Shown: positions 31,197 to 41,816 of the stretch, piece by piece | Position numbering within the stretch: position 1 is the first letter of the stretch | Layout: each line of letters opens with the position of its first letter | Assembly: GCA_001485295.1 (NCBI GenBank) | Contig: BBOA01000009.1 | Location: 1 to 64,000, forward strand | Length of the DNA: 64,000 nucleotides | Source: Type-B symbiont of Plautia stali | Lineage (GTDB): Bacteria; Pseudomonadota; Gammaproteobacteria; Enterobacterales; Enterobacteriaceae | Direction: 5' to 3' | The notes under the pieces: generated by a model | Database searches by the model: none | What the model was told of the DNA's origin: nothing | What the model saw: the letters and a program-made list of their open reading frames with translations, nothing else | Program-made: the position numbers and the translations under genes

Positions 31197-31356
31197 GGTC
31201 ACTTCTTCTTGCGCAAAGCGCGGTAAAAGACAACCCTGCTGTTGTTCGGACAGTGGGGCAACCTCGTAGGTTAATGAAAATTAACTACAGGACTTTCTCT
31301 TTTCTGCCTCATAACTAACATGCCGATCGCTCAAGGCAGAAGCCTCAAGCGCCGCT
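31197..31356 (-). promoter_or_regulatory. Leader of the hok mRNA with relict mok frame and tac-like 5' element
   Basis: On the minus strand the leader keeps the order known from R1 hok mRNA: GGCGCTTGAGGCTTCTGCC at its 5' end (31335-31353), TTAATTTTCATTAA (31271-31284), a GAGG ribosome site (31262-31265), then LLPRFAQ-coding sequence TTACCGCGCTTTGCGCAAG just before hok. The mok start position holds CTG (31251-31253), not ATG. The mok frame is in phase with hok here, because the distance to the hok ATG is one base shorter than in R1, so the usual overlapping-frame coupling is lost. Confidence 0.7.
31228..31300 (+). ncRNA. sok: Candidate Sok-type antisense RNA
   Basis: In hok/sok loci the antisense RNA covers the mok ribosome site and the TTAATTTTCATTAA region. 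The plus strand over this interval is complementary to both. I infer it from position and sequence conservation of the target; promoter and ends are approximate, and no clear terminator is seen. Confidence 0.45.
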
Positions 31357-31474
31357 GCGATTATACACTCTCATCTCTCATCTTCCCTACCCAACCGCCG
31401 CGCGGCGACTTAGCGACCTGCCTCTCAAAGGCTTTTGCAACGACCCCCACGCTTACATTTTGTTGTGCGCCAAA

Positions 31475-31503
31475 TAAAAAACCCCGCGCTTCGGCGCGGA
31501 GTT
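31475..31503 (-). terminator. gcd terminator
   Basis: CCGCGC-TTCG-GCGCGG with flanking A/T pairs is followed on the minus strand by TTTTTTATTT. It lies about 20 bp after the gcd stop. Confidence 0.8.
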
Positions 31504-31523
31504 TGGTTCATTACGTTTAGCTA

Positions 31524-33908
31524 TTACGGCAACGCATAGGCAATCAAATAGTCGCCGTGATCCGGCGACTGACGCGCGCCGCCTACGGAGATCAGGATGT
31601 ACTGCTTACCATTTTTCGGTGAAACGTAGCTAATCGGACCAACCCTAGCTGCCCACCGGCAGACGTGCTTTCCACACCTCCTTACCGGTCGAGCTGTGGA
31701 AGGCGTGCAGGTAGTAATCCTGCGTCTCAGCGATAAACACTAGGCCGCCCAACGTCAGCATCCCGACGGCATCTGGGCGTGCATTTTGATACCGAACGGA
31801 TCGGTATCCTGTACCATGCCTACCGGCACCTGCCAGACGATTTTACGCGTCTTCATATCGATCGCCGACAGCATGCCGAACGACGGTGCCTGACATGGAA
31901 TGCCCAGCGGCGACATAAAGCGGTTTTTGTTGACCGCATAAGGCGTGCCTTTCAGCGGCCACCGCGCACATACCAGTGTTGATCGCTTCGCTGCCATTGC
32001 TGCCGCGCGCGATTTTGCTGGTATTAGCCGGGATCATCTGCACCCACAGGACTAAGCGCATATCGTTGACGAACATATACTGGTTGTTCGGGTCGAACGA
32101 CATGCTGCTCCAGTTCATGCCGCCAAGCGAACCCGGGAAGCTGAGCGACTTGTCCGTATCCGGCACGGCGAACAGGCCGTTATAGCGCATCAATTTAAAC
32201 GCGATGCGGCAGGCCAGCTGGTCAAACGGCGTGGCGGCGCACATGTCCGATTTGGTCAGCGTCTGGTTACCGATCTACGGCATCTCGGTCGAGTGTGGCT
32301 GCGTCTTCGTGTACTGCTCGTTCGGGATATGGCCCTGCGGCATCGGCAGTTCTTCGACTCTCGTAAGCGACTTGCCAGTTTCGCGGCCCAGCACGAAAAT
32401 CATGCCGGTTTTACCACCGATCACCACCGCAGGTTTGGTGGTGCCATCCTTCATCGGGAAGTCCACCAAGCTCGGCTGCATCAGCAGGTCGAAGTCCCAA
32501 GGATCGTTATGCACGGTCTGATAAACCCACTTCTCTTTGCCGGTAGTGGGTCCAGCGCCAGCACTGAAGCGCCATATTTATGGTCCAGCGCGGTACGGTT
32601 GGCGCCCCACAGATCGACAGACGAGCTGCCTATCAGGATAAACACGATGTTCATCGCCGGATTGTAAGACATCGGCGCCTAAGAGCTTGGGGTCTGCGTT
32701 TCTAATGCTAGCCCGGCATCAGCATGGTGTTTAGATCGACGTTGCCTAGGTCAAACGCCCAGCGCTGCTTGCCGGTGCTCACGTCAAATCCGCGCAGTAC
32801 GCCGCCAAGCATATCGGTCTGGACGTTATCCGCGACGTGACCGCCGACCACTACTGTCGTCCCTGCTCAGCGTCGGCGCGGAAGTCAACTAATATTTCGG
32901 GTCCTGCGCTTCGCCCAGCCCCTCTTTTAGGTTCACCACGCCGTGGTTGCCGAAGTCTTCACAGAATTCGCCGTTGTCGGCATTGATGGCGATGAGACGC
33001 GCATCGATGGTGTTCATCAGAATACGACGCTGACAGCTATCGCCTGCCGCAATGCTCGGCGCCAGCACTGGCGTAGAGTCTAGCTTGCTCGGCTGCGTCA
33101 TGGTTTAGTGGCGTCGAAGTAGGCCAGCCCGCGGCAGCGCGGGCTGGCTTCTGCCTGCACGTTGATTTCGCGTTTCCAGATCTGCTTGCCGCTGTCCACT
33201 CCAACCGTAATCACGTTGTTGTGCGGCGTGCAGAGATAGAGGTTATTGCCAATCTGCAGCGGCGTTTGCTGCTTTTCCGCTCCGTTGCCGGTCGGACTGA
33301 TCGGCGTATCGCCGGTGTAGAACGTCTAGGCTACTTTGAGATCTTTCACGTTGTCGCGCGTGATCTGGTCAATAACGGCAAAACAGTCGCCTCCCGGCGT
33401 TCGGCCGTAGTTATTCCAGTTCTGCTGCGGTTTGCTCTTATCAACCGGGATCAGCGGCAGCTCTTTTCCGGTGAAGACGACGGTTGGAACATCTGCACTA
33501 GCGTGCCAACCATGCCGACGACGATCACCGCTGACAGCAGATAAGAAACCTTCGCCAGCTAGGATTTACCTTCGCGCTTACGCAGGCCAAGTGAGAAACG
33601 CTAGCAGCATCAGACCTAACGGCACCATCAGTCGCGACACCAGCAGCCAGAACGTCCAGACCGCATCCGCCAGCGCCCAAATCAGCGAGCCGACGAAAAC
33701 CAGAATAAGCAGCACAACGGCAGAGGACTTGCGGCGGAAGAACTAGATCGCCGACAGCAGCATCACAACGCTTGAAATCAGGAAGTACCAGCTACTGCCA
33801 AGAGACCAGCTTGCCGCCGGTTGCAAAGAACAGGCCGATTGTTAGCAGCGACAGCAAAATCTACCAGATACCCCATCTTTTGCCGGATGGGGGTGATGTT
33901 CCAGCCAT
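31524..33908 (-). pseudogene. gcd: Membrane-bound PQQ-dependent glucose dehydrogenase, broken
   Basis: Gcd oxidises glucose to gluconolactone in the periplasm and feeds ubiquinone. The start MAGTSPPSGKRWGI leads to membrane segments cut by stops. Propeller sequences typical of the family are seen in several frames: SCQRRILMNTIDARLIAINADNGEFCEDFG, SSVDLWGANRTALDHKYGASVLALD, HNDPWDFDLLMQPSLVDFPMKDGTTKPAVVIGGKTGMIFVLGRETGK, PFDQLACRIAFKLMRYNGLF, NKNRFMSPLGIPCQAPSFGMLSAIDMKTR and a C-terminus DYLIAYALP. Stops (for example TAG at 32275-32277 in MPQIGN) and many frameshifts are spread over the whole gene, whose length (about 795 codons) is near normal. Decay is therefore by point lesions. Confidence 0.9.
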
Positions 33909-34115
33909 AACACAAACTCTCCTGAAAAATAAAACGCCCATGCTTCAACGTCTGGCATAGTACCACTGAGGCGTCACGACATATAATGCGTCGGGTATCG
34001 CTTTATTTTTCGTCGTAATGGTACGAACCCGTGTCCGGGTTGCAGACATTGTGAGCGAGGAAGCATTAAGAATTTTCTGCCACCTTGACAATGCGTGGCA
34101 TGAGGAGTGTACCAC

Positions 34116-35594
34116 TTAGCGCTTGTTTTTCTTCAGATGTGACAGCAGGCGCTTACGCTTGCGCTGCTGCGTCGGTGTCAGCAGATTACGCTTGCCCGCG
34201 AAGGGGTTGTCACCCTCTTTGAACTGAATACGGATCGGCGTGCCCATCACGTTAAGCGAACGACGTAAGTAGTTCATCAGATAACGCTTGTAGGAGTCTG
34301 ACAGATCCTTCACCTGATTGCCGTGGATCACCACGATAGGCGGGTTATAACCCCCGGCGTGGGCATATTTCAGCTTCACGCGGCGACCGCGCACCAGCGG
34401 CGGCTGATGGTCTTCGGCAGCCATATTCATAATCCGTGTCAGCAGCGAGGTGTTAACGCGTTTGGTCGAGCAGTCATAGGCTTCAGTGACCGATTCGAAC
34501 AGGTTACCGACGCCGCTGCCGTGTAGCGCAGAGATAAAGTGCACACGGGCAAAATCGATAAAGCCGAGGCGATAGTTCAGCGTCTGTTTCACCTTATCCT
34601 TGATCTCCTGCGTCAGTCCATCCCACTTGTTCACCACGATCACCAGCGAACGCCCGTTGTTGAGGATGAAGTCGAGCAGCGACAGATCCTGATCGGAAAT
34701 GCCTTTGCGCGCATCGATAACTAGCAACACCACGTTGGCGTCTTCAATCGCCTTCAGCGTTTTAATAACGGAGAATTTCTCCACCGTATCGGTGATCTTG
34801 CCGCGCTTACGCACGCCAGCGGTATCGATCAGAATATATTCGCGATCGGCGCGCTCCATCGGAATATAGATGCTGTCGCGCGTGGTGCCCGGCATGTCGT
34901 ACACCACTACGCGATCTTCGCCAAGAATACGGTTGGTCAGGGTTGACTTGCCGACGTTGGGACGACCGACGATCGCCAGCTTGATCGGCAGACCGGTCGG
35001 GTCGAACTCTTCTTCCAGCGTTTCGCCATTCTCTTCCGCCGCCAGCGCCGCCCAGTAGGCTTCGTTCTCGTCTTCTTCCGTTACTTCGCGCGGATCAACT
35101 TCATCTATCCATGGTAGCAAGGCGGTTTCCAGCAGGCTTGTAACACCGCGACCATGAGATGCCGCGATAGCGTGAATCTCACCTAGACCCAGCGAGTAGA
35201 AATCGACAACCGCTGAATCGGGATCGAGACCGTCGGTTTTGTTCGCCACCAGAAACGTCGGCTTCTGACGCGAACGGATATGGTTAGCGATCTGCTTGTC
35301 CGCCGGCATCACGCCCGCGCGGGCGTCGACCATAAACAGGACCACATCGGCTTCTTCAATCGCCAGTAGCGACTGCTCCGCTATACGCGTTTCAACACCC
35401 TCTTCGGTGCCGTCGATACCGCCAGTATCAATAACAATAAATTCGCGCCCTTCCACTTCGGCGCGACCATATTTGCGATCGCGAGTCAGTCCAGGAAAAT
35501 CTGCCACCAACGCATCACGAGTGAGCGTTAACCGGTTGAACAGCGTGGATTTACCCACATTGCGACGCCCAACCAGCGCGACCATAGGTATCAT
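34116..35594 (-). CDS. der: Ribosome biogenesis GTPase Der (EngA)
   Basis: Der has two tandem GTPase domains and a KH-like domain and acts in 50S subunit maturation. The 492-residue product (E. coli 490) is collinear. G domain 1 starts GRRNVGKST, where relatives have GRPNVGKST (Pro11 to Arg inside the P-loop). DTGGIDG and NKTDG follow. G domain 2 has the normal [13 protein letters not shown] and NKWD. The linker is acidic ([19 protein letters not shown]), and the basic C-terminus ends [15 protein letters not shown]. The gene is the last of the rodZ-ispG-hisS-yfgM-bamB-der run and has no frame lesion. The P-loop change is the only oddity. Confidence 0.96.
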   Translation of the reverse strand: MIPMVALVGRRNVGKSTLFNRLTLTRDALVADFPGLTRDRKYGRAEVEGREFIVIDTGGIDGTEEGVETRIAEQSLLAIEEADVVLFMVDARAGVMPADKQIANHIRSRQKPTFLVANKTDGLDPDSAVVDFYSLGLGEIHAIAASHGRGVTSLLETALLPWIDEVDPREVTEEDENEAYWAALAAEENGETLEEEFDPTGLPIKLAIVGRPNVGKSTLTNRILGEDRVVVYDMPGTTRDSIYIPMERADREYILIDTAGVRKRGKITDTVEKFSVIKTLKAIEDANVVLLVIDARKGISDQDLSLLDFILNNGRSLVIVVNKWDGLTQEIKDKVKQTLNYRLGFIDFARVHFISALHGSGVGNLFESVTEAYDCSTKRVNTSLLTRIMNMAAEDHQPPLVRGRRVKLKYAHAGGYNPPIVVIHGNQVKDLSDSYKRYLMNYLRRSLNVMGTPIRIQFKEGDNPFAGKRNLLTPTQQRKRKRLLSHLKKNKR

Positions 35595-35744
35595 AACAGT
35601 GCCTCAATAAAAAAAGAATTGCCCCAATAGCGTGATTATAACGGTTTTAACCGCCAGGTTCAGGCTAAAGGCGCTAAGAATATCATGCAAACGGCCCCTG
35701 ACGCGTCAGAAGCCGTTAAACGGAAGGCCTATTCCGATAGCGAA

Positions 35745-36926
35745 TTAACGCGTAATCGCGTAAACCTCACCGCCTTTGGACTGAATGATCAGCTTGTCGC
35801 TGGCGACCACCGGCTCGGTCTGGAAGCCGTCGCTGTCGACTTTCTGCTGTGAGACGAAACGTCCGTCCGAGGTGTTGAGCCAATGCAGATAGCCTTTGCT
35901 GTCGCCGACGATCAGGTAGCCGTTAAACAGCGCCGGCGCCGTCAGGTTGCGGTGCAGCAGACCGCTCTGACGCCAGAGAACGACGTCGCCGTCGGCGTTC
36001 AACGCGATCACGCGGTCATCCCGATCCACCAGATAGATGCGGCCCGCGTCGACGGTAAGATCTTTCACGCCGCCGATCTCGCGCTTCCACAGGATCTGAC
36101 CGGAACGCAGATCGAGCGCGGTCAGGTTGCCTTTATAGGCCAGCGCGTAAACCACGCCGTTAACAATGATCGGCGTGGTGTCGACGTCGTTCAAGCGATC
36201 GATTTCGGTCGCGCCGATCGGCTGAGAAATACGCTGTTGCCAGATGATCTGGCCCTGATTCATGATCACCGCGCTGACGCGGCCATTGTCGCCGCCGACA
36301 ATGGCGCCGCCGAACGCGGTCGCGGGCGCAGATTCGCCGCGCAGCGACAAGGCTGGCACATCGAGGTTAATGCTCCACTTCACCGCGCCGCTGCTCTTAT
36401 CCAGTCCCTGCAGCATACCGTTGCTGGCGTGCACCAGCACCAGATCGTCACTGACTACCGGACGCGACAGAGCTTCGCCGGCGACTTTCGTCTGCCAAGC
36501 GATGCTGCCGTCGCTGCAGTTTAGCACAAAAAGCTGACCGCGCTCGCTGCTGATATAGAGATGGTCGCCCTCCGCGGTCACACCGCCGGAGAGCAAGGCT
36601 GAGATATTCTTCGAGAAGAAGCCGGTTTTCTCAGAGAGATCGACCTTCCATTTTTCTTTGCCGTTAGATGCATTCAGCGCTTTTACTACGCCGAAACGAT
36701 CCGCCGCAAATACGGTATTGTCCTGCCATGCTGGATGCAGGTTAGAGTAGAAATCGCCGACGCCGTCGCCGACCGACGTGCTCCACACTTCCTGAGAGGT
36801 AAACTGATTTTCCACCTTTGGCAGCGAGGCCATTTTCGCTACATCTTCTTCGCCGCTGAACAGCGAGCAACCGCTGAGCAAAGTAACTGAAATCAGTCCT
36901 GGCAGCAGGTATTTACATAATTCCAT
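35745..36926 (-). CDS. bamB: BamB outer-membrane assembly lipoprotein
   Basis: BamB is a periplasmic eight-bladed PQQ-type propeller that binds BamA in the BAM complex. The product is 393 residues (E. coli 392). It has a lipobox LLSGC at about residue 20, repeated blade motifs (VKALNASNGKEKWKVDL, LFVLNCSDGSIAWQTKV, LTALDLRSGQILWKREIG) and the end GGEVYAITR. It is intact and lies 19 bp after yfgM. With bamC dead and bepA reduced, it is the only one of the three outer-membrane assembly genes of the window that is complete. Confidence 0.96.
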   Translation of the reverse strand: MELCKYLLPGLISVTLLSGCSLFSGEEDVAKMASLPKVENQFTSQEVWSTSVGDGVGDFYSNLHPAWQDNTVFAADRFGVVKALNASNGKEKWKVDLSEKTGFFSKNISALLSGGVTAEGDHLYISSERGQLFVLNCSDGSIAWQTKVAGEALSRPVVSDDLVLVHASNGMLQGLDKSSGAVKWSINLDVPALSLRGESAPATAFGGAIVGGDNGRVSAVIMNQGQIIWQQRISQPIGATEIDRLNDVDTTPIIVNGVVYALAYKGNLTALDLRSGQILWKREIGGVKDLTVDAGRIYLVDRDDRVIALNADGDVVLWRQSGLLHRNLTAPALFNGYLIVGDSKGYLHWLNTSDGRFVSQQKVDSDGFQTEPVVASDKLIIQSKGGEVYAITR

Positions 36927-36945
36927 GCACTCTCTCTTGACTGGC

Positions 36946-37563
36946 TTAGCTTAAGTTATTCATCTTCATCTGCATCATTTGCTTCAGCGCTGGAGAGGCG
37001 TCTGAGTCGACGCCTTTGCTCCACGCCGCGCGCGCGCCCTGCTTGTCGCCTTTGCTCAGTAGGGCTTCGCCGCGGATATCTGCCACAATGGCTGTCCAGC
37101 CATCACCCTTGATAGCGTCAAGGATTTTAAGGGCGGCGTCCGCCTGATTCTGTTGTAGTTGAAGGCGCGCCAGCCGTAGGTTGATCACCGCCTGCAGATT
37201 AGCATCTTTGGTATTTTTCAGGCCGTTTTCCAGCAGGGAAGAGGCCTTGTCCAGCTGGTTGGCGTTGACATACTGCTTCGCCACATCCATCGCCGCCAGC
37301 GCGCCATAGGTATTGCTGTTTTCTCTGGCGAACTTTGCTACCGCATCCAGCGTCGTTGGCTGATAGGCTTTCATCGCGGTAGTCATTTGCTGATACTGAG
37401 CAGACACCGCTTTTGACGAGCTTTCTTCATGGCTGGCCCAGTACCGCCAGCCGCCCAGCGCGGCAATGCCGATGATCACGCCGACCGCCAGCGCCTTGCC
37501 GTTATTAGCAAAAAAGAGGCGTAATGCGTCAACCTGCTCGTTTTCATTGCTATAGACTTCCAC
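36946..37563 (-). CDS. yfgM: YfgM, TPR ancillary protein of the SecYEG translocon
   Basis: YfgM is an inner-membrane protein with a single N-terminal transmembrane helix and a periplasmic TPR domain that partners with PpiD at SecYEG. The 205-residue product (E. coli 206) begins MEVYSNENEQVDALRLFFAN, has the helix ALAVGVIIGIAALGGWRYW (residues about 24-42) and TPR sequence such as LRLARLQLQQNQADAALKILDAIKG. It lies between hisS and bamB in the normal order with short spacing. Intact. Confidence 0.94.
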   Translation of the reverse strand: MEVYSNENEQVDALRLFFANNGKALAVGVIIGIAALGGWRYWASHEESSSKAVSAQYQQMTTAMKAYQPTTLDAVAKFARENSNTYGALAAMDVAKQYVNANQLDKASSLLENGLKNTKDANLQAVINLRLARLQLQQNQADAALKILDAIKGDGWTAIVADIRGEALLSKGDKQGARAAWSKGVDSDASPALKQMMQMKMNNLS

Positions 37564-37602
37564 GCGATCCCTCTCCTTTTTCTGGTTGGCGCCATGCCAC
37601 GC

Positions 37603-38874
37603 TTACTGCAACAGCGTACGCAATGCAGCAGCGTCTGTCTGCGCCAGCGTTTGCTGATCGCCGCTGCGCAGATCTTTGATAACTACCTGACCCGCTTTCA
37701 CTTCATCTTCGCCGACTACCAGCGCGATGCGCGCGCCCCACTTGTCGGCGCGGGCAAACTGCTTCTTAAAGTTTCCGCCGCCAAAGTTAGTCATCAGCTT
37801 CAGTTCTGGCGCTTCGTCACGCAGTTTTTCTGCCAGCTGCATCGCAGCGGACTGAACGCCTTGGCCCGAAGCGACAACATAGACATCAACAACGCGCGTC
37901 GGTTCAAATTCAGGATTAACCGCCTGCACAAGCAGCACCAGACGCTCTAATCCCATGGCGAAACCGACGGCTGGCGTCGCGTGCCCGCCCAGCTGCTCCA
38001 CCAGACCATCATAGCGGCCGCCGCCGCATACAGTGCCCTGCGCGCCAAGGCTTTCGGTCACCCATTCGAAAACGGTACGGTTGTAGTAGTCGAGGCCGCG
38101 CACGAGGCGCTGGTTGACGCGATAGGCGATGCCCGCGTCAACCAGCAAGGCGCACAAGCCTTGGAAATGCTCGCGTGATTCGTCATCAAGGTGATCCATC
38201 AGCTGCGGTGCGTCGTTAAGCAGGGCCTGCACCTCAGGATTTTTACTGTCTAGCACGCGCAGCGGGTTAGTGTACATACGGCGCTTGCTGTCTTCGTCCA
38301 GTGTCTCTTTGTGCTGTTCCAAGAACGCCACCAGCGCGTCGCGGTAGTTAGCGCGCGCCTCCAGCGAGCCGATAGAGTTCAGCTCCAGACGAACATGATC
38401 GGCAATGCCCAGCACTTTCCACCAGCGCGCGGTCAGCATAATCAGCTCGGCGTCTACGTCCGGGCCATTCAGGCCAAACACCTCGGCGCCTAGCTGATGG
38501 AACTGGCGATAGCGGCCTTTCTGCGGACGTTCATAACGGAACATCGGCCCCATATACCACAGGCGCTGCTCTTGGTTATACAGCAGGCCATGCTCGATGC
38601 CGGCGCGTACACAGCCTGCGGTGCCTTCCGGGCGCAGTGTCAGGCTTTCACCGTTGCGGTCGTCAAAGGTGTACATCTCTTTTTCAACCACATCGGTGAC
38701 TTCGCCGATGGCGCGTTTAAACAGCGGAGTCTGCTCGACGATCGGCATGCGGATTTCGCTGTAGCCGTAGCTGGCCACCACCTGCTTGAGCGACCCTTCA
38801 ATGCGTTGCCAGAGAGCCGTGTCCGCTGGCAGATAATCGTGCATGCCGCAGATAGCTTGAATATTCTTCGCCAC
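37603..38874 (-). CDS. hisS: Histidyl-tRNA synthetase
   Basis: HisS charges tRNA-His. The product is 423 residues (E. coli 424), collinear from [19 protein letters not shown]. Class II motif 2 is present in [24 protein letters not shown], the histidine-specific motifs in [15 protein letters not shown] and [14 protein letters not shown], and motif 3 in [12 protein letters not shown]. The C-terminal anticodon-binding domain runs to the end ([12 protein letters not shown]). It lies between ispG and yfgM. Intact. Confidence 0.97.
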   Translation of the reverse strand: MAKNIQAICGMHDYLPADTALWQRIEGSLKQVVASYGYSEIRMPIVEQTPLFKRAIGEVTDVVEKEMYTFDDRNGESLTLRPEGTAGCVRAGIEHGLLYNQEQRLWYMGPMFRYERPQKGRYRQFHQLGAEVFGLNGPDVDAELIMLTARWWKVLGIADHVRLELNSIGSLEARANYRDALVAFLEQHKETLDEDSKRRMYTNPLRVLDSKNPEVQALLNDAPQLMDHLDDESREHFQGLCALLVDAGIAYRVNQRLVRGLDYYNRTVFEWVTESLGAQGTVCGGGRYDGLVEQLGGHATPAVGFAMGLERLVLLVQAVNPEFEPTRVVDVYVVASGQGVQSAAMQLAEKLRDEAPELKLMTNFGGGNFKKQFARADKWGARIALVVGEDEVKAGQVVIKDLRSGDQQTLAQTDAAALRTLLQ

Positions 38875-38975
38875 GTTAAAATCTCTTAATGCAAAAAAAT
38901 CTGTCCGGCATCATACCTTATGAGGATGAAACCGCACAGGTTCATTAAACAAAGTCGCGCTACGCGCGCCGACCC

Positions 38976-40097
38976 TTAGTTTTCCAGCTGCTGTACGTTA
39001 ATGTGATGATTTTCGTCCAGTATGGTCGCTTTAGCGCGGATGTGCGCTTCAAGCTGATCGATCATATCGTCATTGTCGAGACGATTACGCTGGCGCACGC
39101 CATCTTCATAGAAGCCGCTTTTCTTATTGCCGCCGGTTACGCCTAGCGTCGATACCGTCGCTTCGCCGGGGCCGTTGACCACGCAGCCGATAATCGAGAC
39201 GTCCATGGGCGTGATGATGTCTTCCAGCCGCTGCTCAAGAGCGTTTACCGTGCCGATGACGTCGAACTCCTGACGCGAGCAGGTGGGGCAGGCGATAAAG
39301 TTGATGCCGCGCGCGCGAATGCGCAGCGACTTCAAAATGTCGAAGCCGACTTTCACCTCTTCGATCGGATCGGCCGCCAGCGAAATACGTAGCGTATCGC
39401 CAATCCCCTCCGAGAGCAGCAGACCGAGTCCAATGGCTGATTTTACCGCGCCTGCGCGCGCGCTGCCCGCTTCGGTGATGCCGAGATGCAGCGGCTGATC
39501 GATCTGCTTCGCCAGCAGGCGATAGGATTCGACGGCAAGAAACACGTCCGACGCCTTTACGCTCACTTTAAACTGATCGAAGTTAAGGCGATCGAGATGA
39601 TCGACGTGACGCATCGCTGATTCCAGCAGCGCCTGCGGCGTCGGCTCGCCATATTTTTCCTGCAGATCTTTTTCCAGCGAACCGGCGTTGACGCCGATAC
39701 GGATCGGAATATTGTGGTCGCGCGCGCAGTCCACCACCTGACGGATACGCTCGTTGTTGCCGATATTGCCTGGGTTGATACGCAGACAGTCGACGCCATA
39801 TTCCGCGACTTTCAGCGCGATGCGGTAGTCGAAGTGGATATCGGCCACCAGCGGCACGTTGACGCGCTGCTTGATGAGCTTAAAGGCTTCGGCAGCATCC
39901 ATGGCAGGAACGGAGACGCGTACGATATCGACGCCGACGCGCTCAAGCGCCTTGATCTGATTGACAGTGGCGTCGACATCGGTGGTACAGGTATTAGTCA
40001 TCGACTGGACGGCGATAGGCGCGCCGTCGCCGATGGGTACCTTGCTAACATAAATCCGGGTCGATTTACGACGGATAATGGGTGCTTCGTTGTGCAT
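38976..40097 (-). CDS. ispG: 4-hydroxy-3-methylbut-2-enyl diphosphate synthase (flavodoxin), IspG/GcpE
   Basis: IspG is a [4Fe-4S] enzyme of the MEP isoprenoid pathway that converts MEcPP to HMBPP. From the ATG at 40095-40097 the product is 373 residues (E. coli 372); the 16 in-frame codons upstream do not fit the family. The cluster cysteines are in [10 protein letters not shown] and [14 protein letters not shown]-barrel sequences [28 protein letters not shown] are complete. Changes include NTCTTDV for NTRTTDV (Arg to Cys). Because it needs a cluster, its preservation shows that some Fe-S assembly system still works although most isc genes of this window are gone. Confidence 0.97.
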   Translation of the reverse strand: MHNEAPIIRRKSTRIYVSKVPIGDGAPIAVQSMTNTCTTDVDATVNQIKALERVGVDIVRVSVPAMDAAEAFKLIKQRVNVPLVADIHFDYRIALKVAEYGVDCLRINPGNIGNNERIRQVVDCARDHNIPIRIGVNAGSLEKDLQEKYGEPTPQALLESAMRHVDHLDRLNFDQFKVSVKASDVFLAVESYRLLAKQIDQPLHLGITEAGSARAGAVKSAIGLGLLLSEGIGDTLRISLAADPIEEVKVGFDILKSLRIRARGINFIACPTCSRQEFDVIGTVNALEQRLEDIITPMDVSIIGCVVNGPGEATVSTLGVTGGNKKSGFYEDGVRQRNRLDNDDMIDQLEAHIRAKATILDENHHINVQQLEN

Positions 40098-40134
40098 ATT
40101 CTTTCTCCACGATTGCCCGGGGCGCGATGCAGCG

Positions 40135-41085
40135 TTATTGCGCACCCAACGTCAGGCGAGCAACCTGGTTATTACGGATAAAACGACTTAAATCAACCGG
40201 CTGGTTCTGATATTGCACCTGCACCGCAGACGGCGCGCCGATTTTCAGACGATAGGGGGCAGTCCCGGAAAGACTGAATTTATCACCGCTACGTTGCATT
40301 CCGCTGAACAGTTTTTTACCGGTCGCGTCGGAGACCTCTAGCCAGCAATCGGCGGTAAAGTTCATCACTACTTTATTCGGATCGGCGGCCGCTTCGCCAA
40401 CGGCAGCATTGCTGGTTGGCAGCTGGCCGGCAGTGGTCGACGGGCTGGCGGCGTTGTCGACAGGCGCCTGGCTCGGCGAGACCACAGCGTTGTTCGCCGA
40501 GGTGGCGCTCGGCGCGGTGCTAGTCGGCTGGCTGGCGGGTACGCCGTTGGTTTCATCCGGAGCGGCCGTCTCGTTGCCGGCGTTGCTGCCGCCGCCATCG
40601 AGCAGAATCGACTGACTATTGTCGCTGCTGCTGCCGTTTTGCTCGGCCATTGAGACCATATCCTCCTGCGACGCTTTATGGTTTTGCCACCACCACGCGC
40701 CGGTCAGGCTAACCACCACGAACAGCACCAGCCAGGTGAAAATCATCAGCCAACCGTCGCGTTTCTTGCGGCGTTTGCCTAGCGAGAAGTGCTGCATCGG
40801 CTCGATTTTAGCCGCGCGCACCGGCGTCTGCTTCGCCATCATCGGCAGCAGTTCCTCCTCAGGAATGTGCACTAGACGCGCATAGGAGCGAGTATATCCA
40901 CGCAAAAAAGTCGACGCCAGATCGGCAGGCGATTTGTCCTCTTCGAGATCGCGTACGGTTGTAAGTTTCAAGCACAGGCGTTCAGCCACGTTTTGCTGAG
41001 TCAGCCCCATTTTCTCACGGGCCAGACGCAGGCGTTCACCTGTGGAATGTACTGCATAGTTGTCTTGAGTAGCTTCAGTATTCAT
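40135..41085 (-). CDS. rodZ: RodZ cytoskeletal/morphogenesis protein
   Basis: RodZ links MreB to the elongation machinery. The 316-residue product (E. coli 337) has an N-terminal helix-turn-helix domain ([35 protein letters not shown]), a basic juxtamembrane run (GKRRKKRDG), one transmembrane helix ([21 protein letters not shown]) near residue 115, a Ser/Thr/Pro/Ala-rich linker and the periplasmic C-terminal beta domain ([22 protein letters not shown] to VARLTLGAQ). The shorter length is due to the low-complexity linker. Its stop lies 37 bp upstream of the ispG start. Intact, in keeping with a rod-shaped cell. Confidence 0.94.
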   Translation of the reverse strand: MNTEATQDNYAVHSTGERLRLAREKMGLTQQNVAERLCLKLTTVRDLEEDKSPADLASTFLRGYTRSYARLVHIPEEELLPMMAKQTPVRAAKIEPMQHFSLGKRRKKRDGWLMIFTWLVLFVVVSLTGAWWWQNHKASQEDMVSMAEQNGSSSDNSQSILLDGGGSNAGNETAAPDETNGVPASQPTSTAPSATSANNAVVSPSQAPVDNAASPSTTAGQLPTSNAAVGEAAADPNKVVMNFTADCWLEVSDATGKKLFSGMQRSGDKFSLSGTAPYRLKIGAPSAVQVQYQNQPVDLSRFIRNNQVARLTLGAQ

Positions 41086-41094
41086 TAGCTAAAT

Positions 41095-41759
41095 AACGCT
41101 GGTACTGTATCGATTGTAGAAAACTTCGCGCCAACCGGTCGCCATAACGTGTAACATCAGCAGCATTTCCCTGTCGCGCGGCGAAATGTATCTGTAACTC
41201 TAAGCTGCGCGCCGTAGCAGGCAGATTTTGCTGATAAAGCTCAGTTAACTGTAGAGCACGTGTCGGATAGAGTACACGCTATGTTTCCGCCTCATCCAGC
41301 AATGCATCGCCTTTTGCCCTATTCGCCATGAGCGTCCGACTCAGCGCCGCTCGCGCGGCCAGCGTGTCGTCTGCCTAGAAATAAAATATCCTGACAGCTC
41401 CCAAGCATCGACTCGGGCCTCGCTCTCCGACGCATCCATCGCGCCCGCTTAAATTGTTGATACGCTTCATTATACTGCCCTAAAGCGCAGAGAAACGCAC
41501 CGTAATTGTTAGCGACAAAGCCATTTGTCGGCGCCTAGCGCGCCAGGGCCATTTGATAGTCGCGCGGCGCGGCGGCCTGCGCCCGCTGGAGGTTGCGCTG
41601 CGCGGCGGCGAAATCGCCGCAGTGTATCCCCAAGCGTTAGACGGGTCTCCGCCGCGCCTGAATGCAGGCTGCGGCTGACACACCCGGTTACAAAATCAGA
41701 GTCAGCAGGCTGGCCGGCAATCCCTTACCCATTTCGATTCTCTTGGTGGCGAATAGCAT
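41095..41759 (-). pseudogene. pilW: PilW-like type IV pilus biogenesis TPR protein, broken
   Basis: Between rodZ and rlmN many relatives carry pilW. Here a signal-like start (MGKGLPASLLTLILLPGVSAAA, with Val where the lipobox Cys is expected) is followed by stops and TPR-like pieces: GDFAAAQRNLQRAQAAAPRDYQMALAR, a TAG at a Trp position, then APTNGFVANNYGAFLCALGQYNEAYQQF. The second half is a patchwork of short frames with at least three more stops. The family call rests on position and the TPR fragments. Not functional. Confidence 0.7.
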
Positions 41760-41816
41760 GCGTGGCAGCAGCCTGCCACACGTCACGACCCCGGTAAAAC
41801 CGCTATCTTTCCTTTT

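Noticed and set aside
30970..31233. A minus-strand frame starting at 31233 as an intact mok gene
   Set aside because: Its sequence does not match Mok; the mok-like sequence (LLPRFAQ) is in the same frame as hok, with CTG at the expected start.
35883..36524. Long open frames opposite to bamB, hisS, iscS, dapA, purC and guaA
   Set aside because: They mirror the codon pattern of the real gene on the other strand and have no family resemblance or ribosome site.
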